Source: AV40 sp038230255
Lineage (GTDB): Bacteria > Verrucomicrobiota > Verrucomicrobiia > Chthoniobacterales > UBA10450
Assembly (NCBI GenBank): GCA_038230255.1
Contig: JBBRNP010000006.1
Coordinates: 124,001 to 188,000 of the forward strand
Reading direction: 5' to 3'
DNA length: 64,000 nucleotides
Shown: positions 17,666 to 25,720 of the stretch, one piece after another
Layout: each line of letters begins with the position of its first letter
How positions within the stretch are numbered: position 1 is the stretch's first letter
Notes under the pieces: generated by a model
Told to the model about the DNA's origin: nothing
The model's database searches: none
Seen by the model: the letters and a program-made list of their open reading frames with translations, nothing else
Position numbers and translations under genes: made by a program

Positions 17666-19603
17666 TTACTCATTGGATCCTTCCGGTTTTAACCGCGGCA
17701 ACAATCCTTCAAGGATCGTCGCGACTGACTCGTTCACCGTTTGCCGATCAGTGTGAACGATGATCTCAGCGTCTTCAGGCGGCTCATAAGGCGCATCGAT
17801 TCCGGTAAACTCGCGAATCTCGCCGGCTCGCGCTTTTTTGTAGAGGCTCTTCGGATCACGCGCTTCGCACACTGACAGCGGCGCGTCCACGAACACTTCC
17901 ACAAATTCGGCGTTGCCCTCGAGCGCGATCTCGCGGGCGCGGCGACGATCCATTCGGTAAGGTGAAATAAACGCCGTGATCGCAACCACGCCGGAATCGG
18001 CCATTAGTTTTGCGACCTCGCTCACGCGGCGAATATTTTCCACCCGGTCCTCCGGTGAAAATCCGAGATTGGAATTCAATCCGTGACGAATGTTGTCGCC
18101 GTCGAGGACATAGGTTTGCATTCCGCGCGCGAAGAGTTCGCGCTCGAGCGATTGGGCGATTGTCGATTTCCCGGCGCCCGACAATCCCGTGAACCAGACG
18201 ACGGCGCCGCGATGGCCGGTGCGTACCGCTCTTGCTTCCGCGGTGATCTTTCCTTCGACCCAGAAAATATTTTTGCTCTTGGCGACCGTGCGATCGGTAT
18301 AAACGCCGCCGAAGATTGTGCCGCCGCCGCAAATCTGGCCATCATCCGCGATGACGAAGCGCCCGAGCTTCGGGATCCGATCATGGTTGTCGATCACCAG
18401 CGGACTGCGCGTTTGCAGTGTCAGCCGGCCGACTTCATTGCGTTCGAGCTGTTCGCGCTTCTCTTTCGTTGCTTCGAGGGTGGACGAATCCATCACCTCG
18501 TCGATCGAAACGATTTCGCATTTCACTTCCTGGGTCGCCAATCGCAGATCGTAGAGATGACCAGCCCGCATCGGCTCGCGCACGATCCAGAAGACATCGG
18601 CATGAACCCGGTTCGCTTCGATCGGCGTGTCCGTTTGATGCGAAGCGACGTAGCCGCGCTCGACGAAAATTTGCTCGCTTAGCGTGATCCCGATTGAATC
18701 GCCCGCCACCGCCTGGCCATCGCCTTCTCCACCCCATTCTTCAATCGATTGAACTTTTGAAGCTTTGTTCGCCGGCGAAAAAACCAGTTCGTCCCCCACC
18801 CTCAGTTTTCCGGCCTCGATCCGGCCGGCAATGATGCGACGCTCGTCGAACCGGTAAACATCCTGGACGCAAAACCGCAACGGAAGATCGACATCGGCGC
18901 TTTGCGACTCCATCAAATCGAGCGCTTCAAGAACAGTGGGGCCACGATGCCATTTCATTTTCTTGCTCGCGCTCGCAACGTTGTCGCCGTTCTTGGCTGA
19001 GGCGGGAACGAATACACGCGCCTCAAGTCCGAGTTCCTTGAGAAACGCTCGATATTCCTTTTCGATCTCCTCGAATTTTTTCTCCGAAAAATCCGCGAGA
19101 TCCATTTTGTTTACGACAACGATCAATTGTTTGACCCCGAGCAAACTCAGCAGGTAAGCGTGCCGCCGGCTTTGTTCCCGCACACCTTCGTTCGCCGCGA
19201 TGACGAGTACGGCTGCGTCGGCCCGCGACGCGCCCGTGATCATGTTCTTCAAAAACTCTTTGTGGCCTGGCGCGTCGATGATGATGTATTTGCGGCGCTG
19301 GGTTTTAAATCGGATCTCGGTCGTGTCGATCGTGACGTTCTGCTTCTGCTCCTCCAACAAAGCATCGAGCACGAAAGCGAACTCAAATTCCATTCCTTCG
19401 GCTGCGCACGCCTTCTTCACCATGTCGATCTTGCCTTCGGGAAGACTGTTCGTGTCATGCAAGATTCTTCCGATGAGAGTGGATTTCCCATGGTCCACAT
19501 GACCCACAAAGACGATTCGCAATGGAATCCCGAGATCGCGCTCTTCGCTTTGAGTTGGACGTTGAGCGTTGGACGTTGAGCGTTGGACGTTTGCTTTCTG
19601 CAT
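17666..19603 (-). CDS. cysNC: Bifunctional sulfate adenylyltransferase large subunit / adenylylsulfate kinase
   Basis: Activates sulfate: the GTPase half assists ATP sulfurylase, and the C-terminal half phosphorylates APS to PAPS. Of 645 residues, about 30-440 form an EF-Tu-like GTPase (GHVDHGKSTLIGRILHD, DAPGHKEFLKNM, NKMD). About 455-640 form a complete APS kinase (VWFTGLSGAGKSTIAQSLER, DGDNIRHGLNSNLGFS). The ATG shares its A with the cysD stop (TGATG), so the two are coupled. Unusually, residues 2-18 are encoded by a 14-bp tandem repeat (MQKANVQRSTSNAQRPT), an in-frame repeat insertion. Confidence 0.95.
   Translation of the reverse strand: MQKANVQRSTSNAQRPTQSEERDLGIPLRIVFVGHVDHGKSTLIGRILHDTNSLPEGKIDMVKKACAAEGMEFEFAFVLDALLEEQKQNVTIDTTEIRFKTQRRKYIIIDAPGHKEFLKNMITGASRADAAVLVIAANEGVREQSRRHAYLLSLLGVKQLIVVVNKMDLADFSEKKFEEIEKEYRAFLKELGLEARVFVPASAKNGDNVASASKKMKWHRGPTVLEALDLMESQSADVDLPLRFCVQDVYRFDERRIIAGRIEAGKLRVGDELVFSPANKASKVQSIEEWGGEGDGQAVAGDSIGITLSEQIFVERGYVASHQTDTPIEANRVHADVFWIVREPMRAGHLYDLRLATQEVKCEIVSIDEVMDSSTLEATKEKREQLERNEVGRLTLQTRSPLVIDNHDRIPKLGRFVIADDGQICGGGTIFGGVYTDRTVAKSKNIFWVEGKITAEARAVRTGHRGAVVWFTGLSGAGKSTIAQSLERELFARGMQTYVLDGDNIRHGLNSNLGFSPEDRVENIRRVSEVAKLMADSGVVAITAFISPYRMDRRRAREIALEGNAEFVEVFVDAPLSVCEARDPKSLYKKARAGEIREFTGIDAPYEPPEDAEIIVHTDRQTVNESVATILEGLLPRLKPEGSNE
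19555..19591 (+). repeat. 14-bp tandem repeat TTGGACGTTGAGCG in the cysNC start region
   Basis: Two full and one partial copies of TTGGACGTTGAGCG are read in the cysNC frame on the minus strand as NVQRSTSNAQRPT. The same word family occurs at 45924-46020 as an inverted pair and, degenerate, near 59346. I recall this peptide pattern from many spurious or N-terminal extensions in Verrucomicrobiota genomes, which suggests a lineage repeat. Confidence 0.8.
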
Positions 19604-20421
19604 CACAAAAATCCCTTGGCTCTAAGTTTTTGCATCGCGTTGCGCTCGTAATGATCCTGGGCACGACCGGCGCGTTCGCCTACTTTCGTCGCCTCCAGCT
19701 CAGTAATGATCTCGTCGATCGTCGAGGCGTTGCTTTCGATCGGCTGCGTGATCGGACTGCAGCCTAACGAACGAAACCGCTTCCCGTTTCGTGAAAAATA
19801 CATTTGCGGGATTGGAATCTCTTCGCGCTGGATGTAACGCCAGACGTCGACCTCGGTCCAATCAAGCAACGGCTGGACGCGGACGTGCTCGCCTTTGGCC
19901 GGACTCGTCGCGAATTGTCCCCAGAATTCCGGCGGTTGATCCTTGTAGTCCCATTCGAACTGCGCGTTGCGCGGAGAAAAATATCGTTCCTTGGCGCGGG
20001 TTGGATCTTCGTCGCGCCGGATCCCGGTGATAAGCGCGTCCCATTTGTATTCGGCGAGCACTTGTTGGAGCGCGACCGTTTTCAATTCGTGCGTCACCGT
20101 GACGGGATCGTGCGTCTCGTAACCGATCCCCCGCTCGCGCGCTTCGGTGTTGATCTTCACGATCAGATTCAAGTTGTGATGCGTCTTCGCCCACTCCCGG
20201 AACTCGAGCATCTCGGGAAATTCGTAGGTCGTGTCGATGTGCAAAACCGGAAACGGCACCCGGCCGAAGAACGCTTTCCGCGCCAGCCAGACGAGCACGT
20301 TGGAATCTTTCCCCATCGACCACGGCATGGCGATGTTCTTGAACGCGTGATACGCCTCCCGGAAAATAAAAATGCTCTGGTTCTCGAGCTCATCGAGATG
20401 AGTGCGTTGATTTGAAGTCAT
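19603..20421 (-). CDS. cysD: Sulfate adenylyltransferase small subunit
   Basis: ATP sulfurylase catalytic subunit (PP-loop family), forming adenylylsulfate with CysN. The 272-residue protein starts MTSNQRTHLDELENQSIFIF. The PP-loop equivalent is PWSMGKDSNVLVWLARKAFF. It has HIDTTYEFPEMLEFRE, and the C-terminal FRSLGCSPITQPIESNAST with TKVGERAGRAQD is family-typical. It is the first gene of a two-gene operon with cysNC. No cysH, cysI or sulfate transporter is nearby. Confidence 0.95.
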   Translation of the reverse strand: MTSNQRTHLDELENQSIFIFREAYHAFKNIAMPWSMGKDSNVLVWLARKAFFGRVPFPVLHIDTTYEFPEMLEFREWAKTHHNLNLIVKINTEARERGIGYETHDPVTVTHELKTVALQQVLAEYKWDALITGIRRDEDPTRAKERYFSPRNAQFEWDYKDQPPEFWGQFATSPAKGEHVRVQPLLDWTEVDVWRYIQREEIPIPQMYFSRNGKRFRSLGCSPITQPIESNASTIDEIITELEATKVGERAGRAQDHYERNAMQKLRAKGFL

Positions 20422-20475
20422 TGAGCGCTAAGAGCCGTTCTATACAATCGAGAGCATGTTCCTGCAATGAGCGGA

Positions 20476-20565
20476 GGTGGATCGGCCGCTCCGTCGGACG
20501 ATGTTATTTAAAATGCGGCTTCGCCGCCATTCTTTAGCATCGAGCAAGGGACTGCTCGATCCACC
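20476..20565 (-). repeat. 90-bp element with GGTGGATCG terminal inverted repeats, right copy
   Basis: Reads GGTGGATCGGCCGCTCCGTC at its left end and ACTGCTCGATCCACC at its right end. Compared with the reverse complement of 17563-17650, nearly every base matches outside a short central stretch. It lies in the divergent cysD-nuoB gap. A copy of the TGTCGATCT word begins 2 bases after its end. Confidence 0.8.
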
Positions 20566-20608
20566 TTGTCGATCTTGCGTGCGCAGTTCTGGACGTTACT
20601 GTTTCGCC

Positions 20609-21145
20609 ATGCCGGACACTGTTCCGACCGCGTACGATTCGAAAATCGAGGGTAACGTCATCTTTACCCGGCTCGATGCCGCCTTCAATTGGGTCCGGAA
20701 AAATTCGCTCTGGCCAATGCCGATGGGGCTCGCCTGTTGCGCGATTGAATTAATGGCCACCGCCGCGTCGCGGTTCGACATCGCGCGGTTCGGCGCCGAA
20801 GTGATGCGTTTTTCGCCGCGGCAATGCGACGTCATGATCGTCGCCGGGACGGTCACTTACAAAATGGCGCTGGCCGTGAAACGGATCTACGAACAGATGC
20901 CGGAACCGAAATGGGTCATCGCCATGGGTGCGTGCGCGTCCACCGGCGGGATGTATCGATCCTATGCGGTTTTGCAGGGAATCGATCAACTCATCCCGGT
21001 CGATGTTTACATATCCGGTTGCCCGCCGCGACCGGAAGCATTGCTCGCCGGCCTGATGAAATTGCAGGAAAAAATTTCGGGCGAGAAATCGTTCGCCGCG
21101 CAGAAACCCGAGTGGACAAAGAGATTAGCGGGAGTGACGTCATGA
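20609..21145 (+). CDS. nuoB: NADH-quinone oxidoreductase subunit B
   Basis: Carries the terminal N2 iron-sulfur cluster of complex I next to the quinone site. The 178-residue product starts MPDTVPTAYDSKIEGNVIFT. It has the double cysteine in PMGLACCAIELMA, the third in MGACASTGGMYRSYAVLQG and the fourth in YISGCPPRPEALLAGL, so all N2 ligands are present. The frame is open upstream to 20477 through the repeat element, so the ATG at 20609 was chosen. Only nuoB and nuoC are here; nuoA and nuoD-N are not adjacent. Confidence 0.95.
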   Translation: MPDTVPTAYDSKIEGNVIFTRLDAAFNWVRKNSLWPMPMGLACCAIELMATAASRFDIARFGAEVMRFSPRQCDVMIVAGTVTYKMALAVKRIYEQMPEPKWVIAMGACASTGGMYRSYAVLQGIDQLIPVDVYISGCPPRPEALLAGLMKLQEKISGEKSFAAQKPEWTKRLAGVTS

Positions 21146-21152
21146 GCCCGTG

Positions 21153-21260
21153 GTCATCCCGAACGAACGTGAGGGATCTCCCAAAAGGTTTTGGATCACA
21201 CAAATTACCATGTGTGACGCTCGCTTCGACTGTGAGATTTCTCGCTTCGCTCGGAATGAC
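21153..21260. repeat. Palindromic 'HPERSEGS'-type element between nuoB and nuoC
   Basis: The arms are GTCATCCCGAACGAACGTGA at the left and the inverse TCGCTTCGCTCGGAATGAC at the right, with a smaller inner palindrome CACACAAATTACCATGTGTG. It is the same family as 32011-32110 and the half copy at 43464. Such GTCATTCCGAGCGAAG elements are dispersed in many genomes, are often translated by mistake, and form strong RNA hairpins. Here the hairpin would sit in the nuoB-nuoC mRNA. Confidence 0.85.
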
Positions 21261-21269
21261 AATCCGCTT

Positions 21270-21842
21270 ATGACGGGGAAAGAATTGCTCGATTCGTTAG
21301 GCAAATTGTTCGGGCAGAAACTTCAGAGCAAAACCGAATTTCGCGGCGAGACCACTTACACAATCTCAGCGAATGATCTTCGCGAGATCGCCAAGCTTTG
21401 CCGCGACGATCTCTCGTTCGATTACTTGATCGACATCACCAGCATCGACAATTTCGGCGAAGACCCGCGCTTCGAGATTGTTTACGAGCTTTACTCGATG
21501 ACGCTCGCGGTTCATCTACGCTTGAAATTAAGAATTTCGGAAGACGAAGAGGTCGACACCGTCTCCGACATTTGGCCGACCGCGAATTGGCACGAGCGCG
21601 AGATCTACGACATGATGGGAATCAAATTCAAAGGTCATCCCGATCTGCGCCGGATCCTAATGTGGGACGGCTATCCCTTCTTTCCGTTGCGCAAAGAATT
21701 TCCGCTGGAAGGTCTTCCCAGCGAAATGCCCGACGTCGCATTCACCAAAGCCGCGTCGCTCGAAGGCGGACCATTCGTTACTCAACCCAGCACCGCTACC
21801 GCCAAAGACCGCGAACCCCGCGCCAGACCGCCGGAACTGTGA
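21270..21842 (+). CDS. nuoC: NADH-quinone oxidoreductase subunit C
   Basis: The 30-kDa-type peripheral-arm subunit of complex I. From the ATG at 21270 it is 190 residues, starting MTGKELLDSLGKLFGQKLQS. The family signature is near the end: SDIWPTANWHEREIYDMMGI, then KGHPDLRRILMWDGYPFFPL and RKEFPL. The open frame upstream to 21150 is the translated repeat and is rejected. It is separate from nuoD, unlike NuoCD fusions. Separation from nuoB by the palindrome may alter their relative expression. Confidence 0.95.
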   Translation: MTGKELLDSLGKLFGQKLQSKTEFRGETTYTISANDLREIAKLCRDDLSFDYLIDITSIDNFGEDPRFEIVYELYSMTLAVHLRLKLRISEDEEVDTVSDIWPTANWHEREIYDMMGIKFKGHPDLRRILMWDGYPFFPLRKEFPLEGLPSEMPDVAFTKAASLEGGPFVTQPSTATAKDREPRARPPEL

Positions 21843-21856
21843 ATTGATCAGTCTAG

Positions 21857-22164
21857 ATGCGCCAAATTTGTAGTTTGATGCTGCAGCGGATCACATTGGC
21901 GGTCCTGATGTGCGCATTGATGCTCTTTTCAAGCTGCGCTGAGAAACTCATCGCGCCAAATCAAGTGTTCGAATTGTCTCCGGAACAAAAACGCAACTGC
22001 GAAAAGCGGGCGCAGGCGATATCGCCGCAGCGCGGCGATTGGCGAACTACTACATGTTCTGGAACGAGGATGAACGGAACGCCGTTTACTGGTTAAAAGT
22101 TGCGGCTGCTCATGGCGACAAGACCGCCAAGCGCGACATCGCAGTGACTCAGAGGCGGGACTAA
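21857..22164 (+). pseudogene. Sel1-repeat-like lipoprotein with a one-base frameshift
   Basis: The first frame encodes MRQICSLMLQRITLAVLMCA and a lipobox ending FSSC, then FELSPEQK. It loses the family pattern after an A5 run at 21987-21991. Adding one base there restores QLRKAGAGDIAAARRLANYY, then NAVYWLKVAAAHGDKTAKRD, a Sel1/TPR-like repeat, up to the TAA at 22162-22164. As given, translation stops at 22096 after 79 residues. It may be a true frameshift, slippage or a base-calling error. Confidence 0.6.
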
Positions 22165-22171
22165 TCTCTCG

Positions 22172-22939
22172 TTAATTCGACAGCGCCGCTTTCAACAAGG
22201 TCGAAAAGTGCGCTGCAGCTTTTTTTCCGACTTGTAAAACTTCTTCGTGACTGAGTTTTTCTTTGGAAAGGCCGGCGGCGAGATTGGTTAGGCAGGAGAA
22301 GCCGGCGACTTCGAGTCCGAGGGCGCGAGCTTGGATCACTTCGAGAACGGTGGACATGCCGACTGCGTCGGCGCCGAGCTTTTGGAACATTCGAACTTCG
22401 GCTGGCGTTTCGTACTGCGGGCCGATTGAGCCGGCATAAATGCCTTCGTGCAGGACGATGTCGATCTTCTGTGCGGCCGCGCGGAATTCTTCGCGCAATC
22501 GCACCGAGTAAGCCTCGGTTAGATCGATAAAGTTTGCTGAACCGAGAAGCGGTGATGTTCCGGTCAGATTGATGTGATCGGTAATCATCATCCAATCGCC
22601 CGGTTTGAATTTTGGGTTCAGCGCGCCGGCGGCGTTGGTGACGATGAGTTGTTTGATCCCAGCTTCGGCGAGAACGCGAACGATCGAGGTGACGTCGCGG
22701 GCGGAATGACCTTCGTAGAGATGAACGCGACCTTGCGCAAAAATAAGTTTCGCCTTCTCGATTTCACCAAGAACAAATCGGCCGACGTGACCCGGGACTG
22801 AAGGCTGCGGAATTTCTGAGAACTCGGCGTAGGGAACGATTTGATCTTTCGTTGGATCGACAACGAGCGAATTCAGACCGGAACCGAGAATGATCGCGGT
22901 GTCGGCGTGGAAATCGCGCAGTTTGTTAATTGTTGTCAT
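22172..22939 (-). CDS. punA: Purine nucleoside phosphorylase (trimeric type)
   Basis: Phosphorolyses inosine/guanosine-type nucleosides in purine salvage. The 255-residue protein has AIILGSGLNSLVVDP (phosphate binding), GRVHLYEGHSARDVTSIVRV, TNAAGALNPKFKPGDWMMIT and YAGSIGPQYETPAEVRMFQ, with VGMSTVLEVIQAR. These are the signatures of the 30-kDa trimeric family. The ATG at 22939 was chosen over an upstream TTG. It ends 8 bases from the frameshifted lipoprotein on the opposite strand. Confidence 0.92.
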   Translation of the reverse strand: MTTINKLRDFHADTAIILGSGLNSLVVDPTKDQIVPYAEFSEIPQPSVPGHVGRFVLGEIEKAKLIFAQGRVHLYEGHSARDVTSIVRVLAEAGIKQLIVTNAAGALNPKFKPGDWMMITDHINLTGTSPLLGSANFIDLTEAYSVRLREEFRAAAQKIDIVLHEGIYAGSIGPQYETPAEVRMFQKLGADAVGMSTVLEVIQARALGLEVAGFSCLTNLAAGLSKEKLSHEEVLQVGKKAAAHFSTLLKAALSN

Positions 22940-22951
22940 GTCGAGCAACGT

Positions 22952-23013
22952 TGTAGGGCAAGCGCATCGCTTGCCGCCACAATAATATCGGCAGGCGGAG
23001 CGCCTGCCCTACA
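22952..23013. repeat. Paired-hairpin repeat TGTAG...CTACA
   Basis: TGTAGG is followed by hairpin GCAAGCG-CAT-CGCTTGC, a 16-base spacer, hairpin GGCAGGCG-GAG-CGCCTGCC, and CTACA. Both stems have 3-base loops, and the whole unit is itself a palindrome. The same architecture with different stem sequences appears inside queG (33525-33583). It lies between punA and the HD-domain gene and is REP/REPIN-like. Confidence 0.75.
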
Positions 23014-23062
23014 ATTCTTCGCTCGGAATAACAATGATAGAAGCGCGAAGTAAACCGCGGTG

Positions 23063-24703
23063 TCACGCAGCTGACACCGGCGGAGCAGACGCTGGTCTTT
23101 TCGTCGACGCCATGACATCCGGTCGAAAACTTTCGTGTTCCGGTCCCGCGAACTTGGATTCCTGTTTCGGATACGCGATCCGGGTGTGGAGCATCGTCAT
23201 GAGCGTGAAACGGAAGCATTCCGCGATCACTCTCAATTCGCCGAGCGTCAGATCGCATTCGTCGAGTTGGCCGTCGGCGATGCGTTCCTCGATTAGTTCG
23301 TTGACCAATTGCTCGATCTTTTGCGGGGTCGGCTTTTCCAGACTGCGTGACGCGCTTTCGACGATGTCGGCCAGGCTGACGATCGCGCTTTCTTTCGTCT
23401 GCGGTTTCGGCCCGCTGTAACGAAAGCTTTCTTCCTGCACTTCGGGAATGTCTTCCTCGCGGATGTTCATGATCTTGCCGCCGGCGCGCGCATCTTCCTG
23501 CTGCTGCAACGCGCGCTGATAGAAATAGTAAACGAACGAGGTGCCGTGGTGTTGCTGGATGACATCGATGATCTGCTTATTGAGTTTGTGCGTGAGGGCG
23601 AGGTCGACGCCTTCTTTTACGTGCGCGATGATGATGAGCGCGCTCATCGTCGGCGCGAGATCGTCGTGCGGATTACGCTCGAAGTTCATGTTCTCGGTGA
23701 AATAGTCCGGCTTCACCAATTTGCCGACGTCGTGGAAATAGGCGCAGACACGACACAACGTGGCGTTGGCGCCGATCTTTTCACCAGCGGCCTCGGCCAG
23801 ATTGGCTACGACTAAACTGTGATGGTACGTGCCCGGCGCTTCGATTGTCATTCGCCGCAAGAGCGGGTGATTGAGGTCCGAAAGCTCGAGCCAGGACACA
23901 TCGGTTGTGACTTGAAAGAGTTGTTCCAGTATCGGCAGCGCGCCGCCCACGATCATCGCCGTGATGATTCCATTGCCGAGCGTGAGCGCGCTTTGCAGGC
24001 CGATCATTCCCCAATCGTTGTCCATCGGCGGAAATAGATTGATCGGGCCGATCATGCCGAAAGTGAGCGAGGAGAGCCAAATGGCGACGCCAACACCGAC
24101 GCCGGCGCGAATCAGTTGGCCGCGACGGCGAACTTGAAGAGTGAGATAAACGGCGGTGAACCCACTGATTAAACTTATGACGAGAAGTGACGCATCGATC
24201 CTTCCAAACAAAACGCTGCTCCAGAGACTGACGAGGAAGGCGGCGTAAAGGCCGTGGTTACGACCGAGCAAAACGCTAAGCACGAGCGGCGCGAAGGCGT
24301 AGGGCGCAAGCAACCAGCCCATCTCCGGCGTAAGAAATTTAAAGGTATGTTCGCTCGATAAAACGAGAATGCCTTTGGTGGCCGCGAGCTGGAGAAAAAT
24401 CGCGCTGAAAACGAGAAGGACCCGGGAGTTCTGGGCAAACGTTCGCGGCTGATTGATCCACAATTGAACCACCGCGGTCGCGAAAAAGAGCAGCGCGATG
24501 ACGAAATTTTTCGTTGGCTCCGGTTGTTGGCCGCTAAAGATCAGGAACGCCAGGCCGGCGATGAACGCTGCCAGAATGATCACTTTGACATAGCGGGCTG
24601 ACTCCAGCGCGCGGAGCAATTCGTTGCGGGTGCGACGGCGCCTCGTTTTTTTGGAAGCGAGTCCGCGTCGGAGAAGTCGTCTGCGTCTTAGGAAATCGAA
24701 CAT
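23063..24703 (-). CDS. Membrane HD-domain phosphohydrolase (PgpH/YqfF-like)
   Basis: The 546-residue protein probably hydrolyses a cyclic dinucleotide; the family includes c-di-AMP phosphodiesterases. It starts with a basic segment, then about seven or eight membrane helices (residues 35-250). An HD domain follows with TYHHSLVVANLAEAAGEKIG, CAYFHDVGKLVKPDYFTENM and DVIQQHHGTSFVYYFY. It lacks the large extracytoplasmic 7TMR-HDED domain of the 700-residue homologues. It is followed by the phoH-like gene in transcription order reversed (phoH first, 6-base gap), the usual pairing. Confidence 0.88.
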   Translation of the reverse strand: MFDFLRRRRLLRRGLASKKTRRRRTRNELLRALESARYVKVIILAAFIAGLAFLIFSGQQPEPTKNFVIALLFFATAVVQLWINQPRTFAQNSRVLLVFSAIFLQLAATKGILVLSSEHTFKFLTPEMGWLLAPYAFAPLVLSVLLGRNHGLYAAFLVSLWSSVLFGRIDASLLVISLISGFTAVYLTLQVRRRGQLIRAGVGVGVAIWLSSLTFGMIGPINLFPPMDNDWGMIGLQSALTLGNGIITAMIVGGALPILEQLFQVTTDVSWLELSDLNHPLLRRMTIEAPGTYHHSLVVANLAEAAGEKIGANATLCRVCAYFHDVGKLVKPDYFTENMNFERNPHDDLAPTMSALIIIAHVKEGVDLALTHKLNKQIIDVIQQHHGTSFVYYFYQRALQQQEDARAGGKIMNIREEDIPEVQEESFRYSGPKPQTKESAIVSLADIVESASRSLEKPTPQKIEQLVNELIEERIADGQLDECDLTLGELRVIAECFRFTLMTMLHTRIAYPKQESKFAGPEHESFRPDVMASTKRPASAPPVSAA

Positions 24704-24709
24704 GTTAGT

Positions 24710-25684
24710 TCATTTGCGCGCCGATGGCTCGGGTGAGCGGTGCTGCTGGTAGGCCGTTATAATAGAACGGACCAGCTCATGGCGTACCACGTCGCGCTCG
24801 TTGAAATAAACGATCGAGATCCCGGGGACGTTCGTTAACGCCTGCAGCGCTTCCACAACGCCGGAACGTTTGTTCGGCGGCAAATCGATCTGGGTCACAT
24901 CGCCGGTAATCACGCATTTGGAACGCGGACCGATGCGCGTCAGCAACATAAACATTTGCTCGGTGGTGGTGTTTTGCGCTTCATCGAGAATCACGAACGC
25001 GTTGTTCAAGGTGCGACCGCGCATGTATGCGAGCGGCGCAACCTCGATCGTCTGTCGCGCAATCGAACGCTCGATCTCTTCCGGCTCAAGCATGTCACGG
25101 AGCGCGTCATAGAGTGGGCGCAAGTAAGGCGCGATCTTTTGTTCGAGTTCGCCCGGCAAAAATCCGAGCGCTTCGCCCGCTTCCACCGCCGGACGGGTCA
25201 GAATAATTCGACTGACCTGGTCTTTCTTCAACGCTGACACCGCCATCGCCACCGCGAGATAGGTTTTGCCCGTGCCGGCCGGTCCAATTCCGAAAACAAT
25301 GTCGTGTTTGTCAATCGCTTCGACGTAGTTCCGTTGCCCGGCCGAACGCGCGACGATTGGCGGCTTGCGCGACGAGGTCGTGATTTTCTTTGAGACCGCG
25401 TCGGTCAGATTGTCCTCGCGCGATTCACTTACTGAATTGAGCGCGTATTGAAACTCGTGTTTCTGAATCGGCACGCCTTTCTTTTGCGCCTCTTCCAATT
25501 GATTGAAGACCTGCTGCGCTTTGTCGATTCTCTCCGGCTCGCCCTCAAGTTTTACCCAACCTTCGCGGGTGGTGACTTTCACGCCGAGCGAATCTTCCAT
25601 GCTTTTCAAAAGCTTAAGATCATTCGCGTAAAGCGATTGAAGCAGGCGGGCGTTTTCGAAATGCAGCGTGCGCGTTTCGCTCAT
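24710..25684 (-). CDS. PhoH-like ATPase
   Basis: Cytoplasmic P-loop ATPase of the YbeZ/PhoH family, associated with RNA metabolism and ribosome maturation. The 324-residue protein has an N-terminal KH-like region (GVKVTTREGWVKLEGEPERI), then Walker A GIGPAGTGKTYLAVAMA. Walker B is NAFVILDEAQNTTTEQMFML, and a C-terminal helicase-like motif is GDVTQIDLPPNKRSGVVEAL. The ATG at 25684 is preferred to a TTG one codon earlier. Transcription continues into the HD-domain gene, the conserved phoH-yqfF order; ybeY would be expected next but is absent. Confidence 0.93.
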   Translation of the reverse strand: MSETRTLHFENARLLQSLYANDLKLLKSMEDSLGVKVTTREGWVKLEGEPERIDKAQQVFNQLEEAQKKGVPIQKHEFQYALNSVSESREDNLTDAVSKKITTSSRKPPIVARSAGQRNYVEAIDKHDIVFGIGPAGTGKTYLAVAMAVSALKKDQVSRIILTRPAVEAGEALGFLPGELEQKIAPYLRPLYDALRDMLEPEEIERSIARQTIEVAPLAYMRGRTLNNAFVILDEAQNTTTEQMFMLLTRIGPRSKCVITGDVTQIDLPPNKRSGVVEALQALTNVPGISIVYFNERDVVRHELVRSIITAYQQHRSPEPSARK

Positions 25685-25720
25685 CAAAGATCGACAACCA
25701 CTAAGATCGACCGTCGTCGA

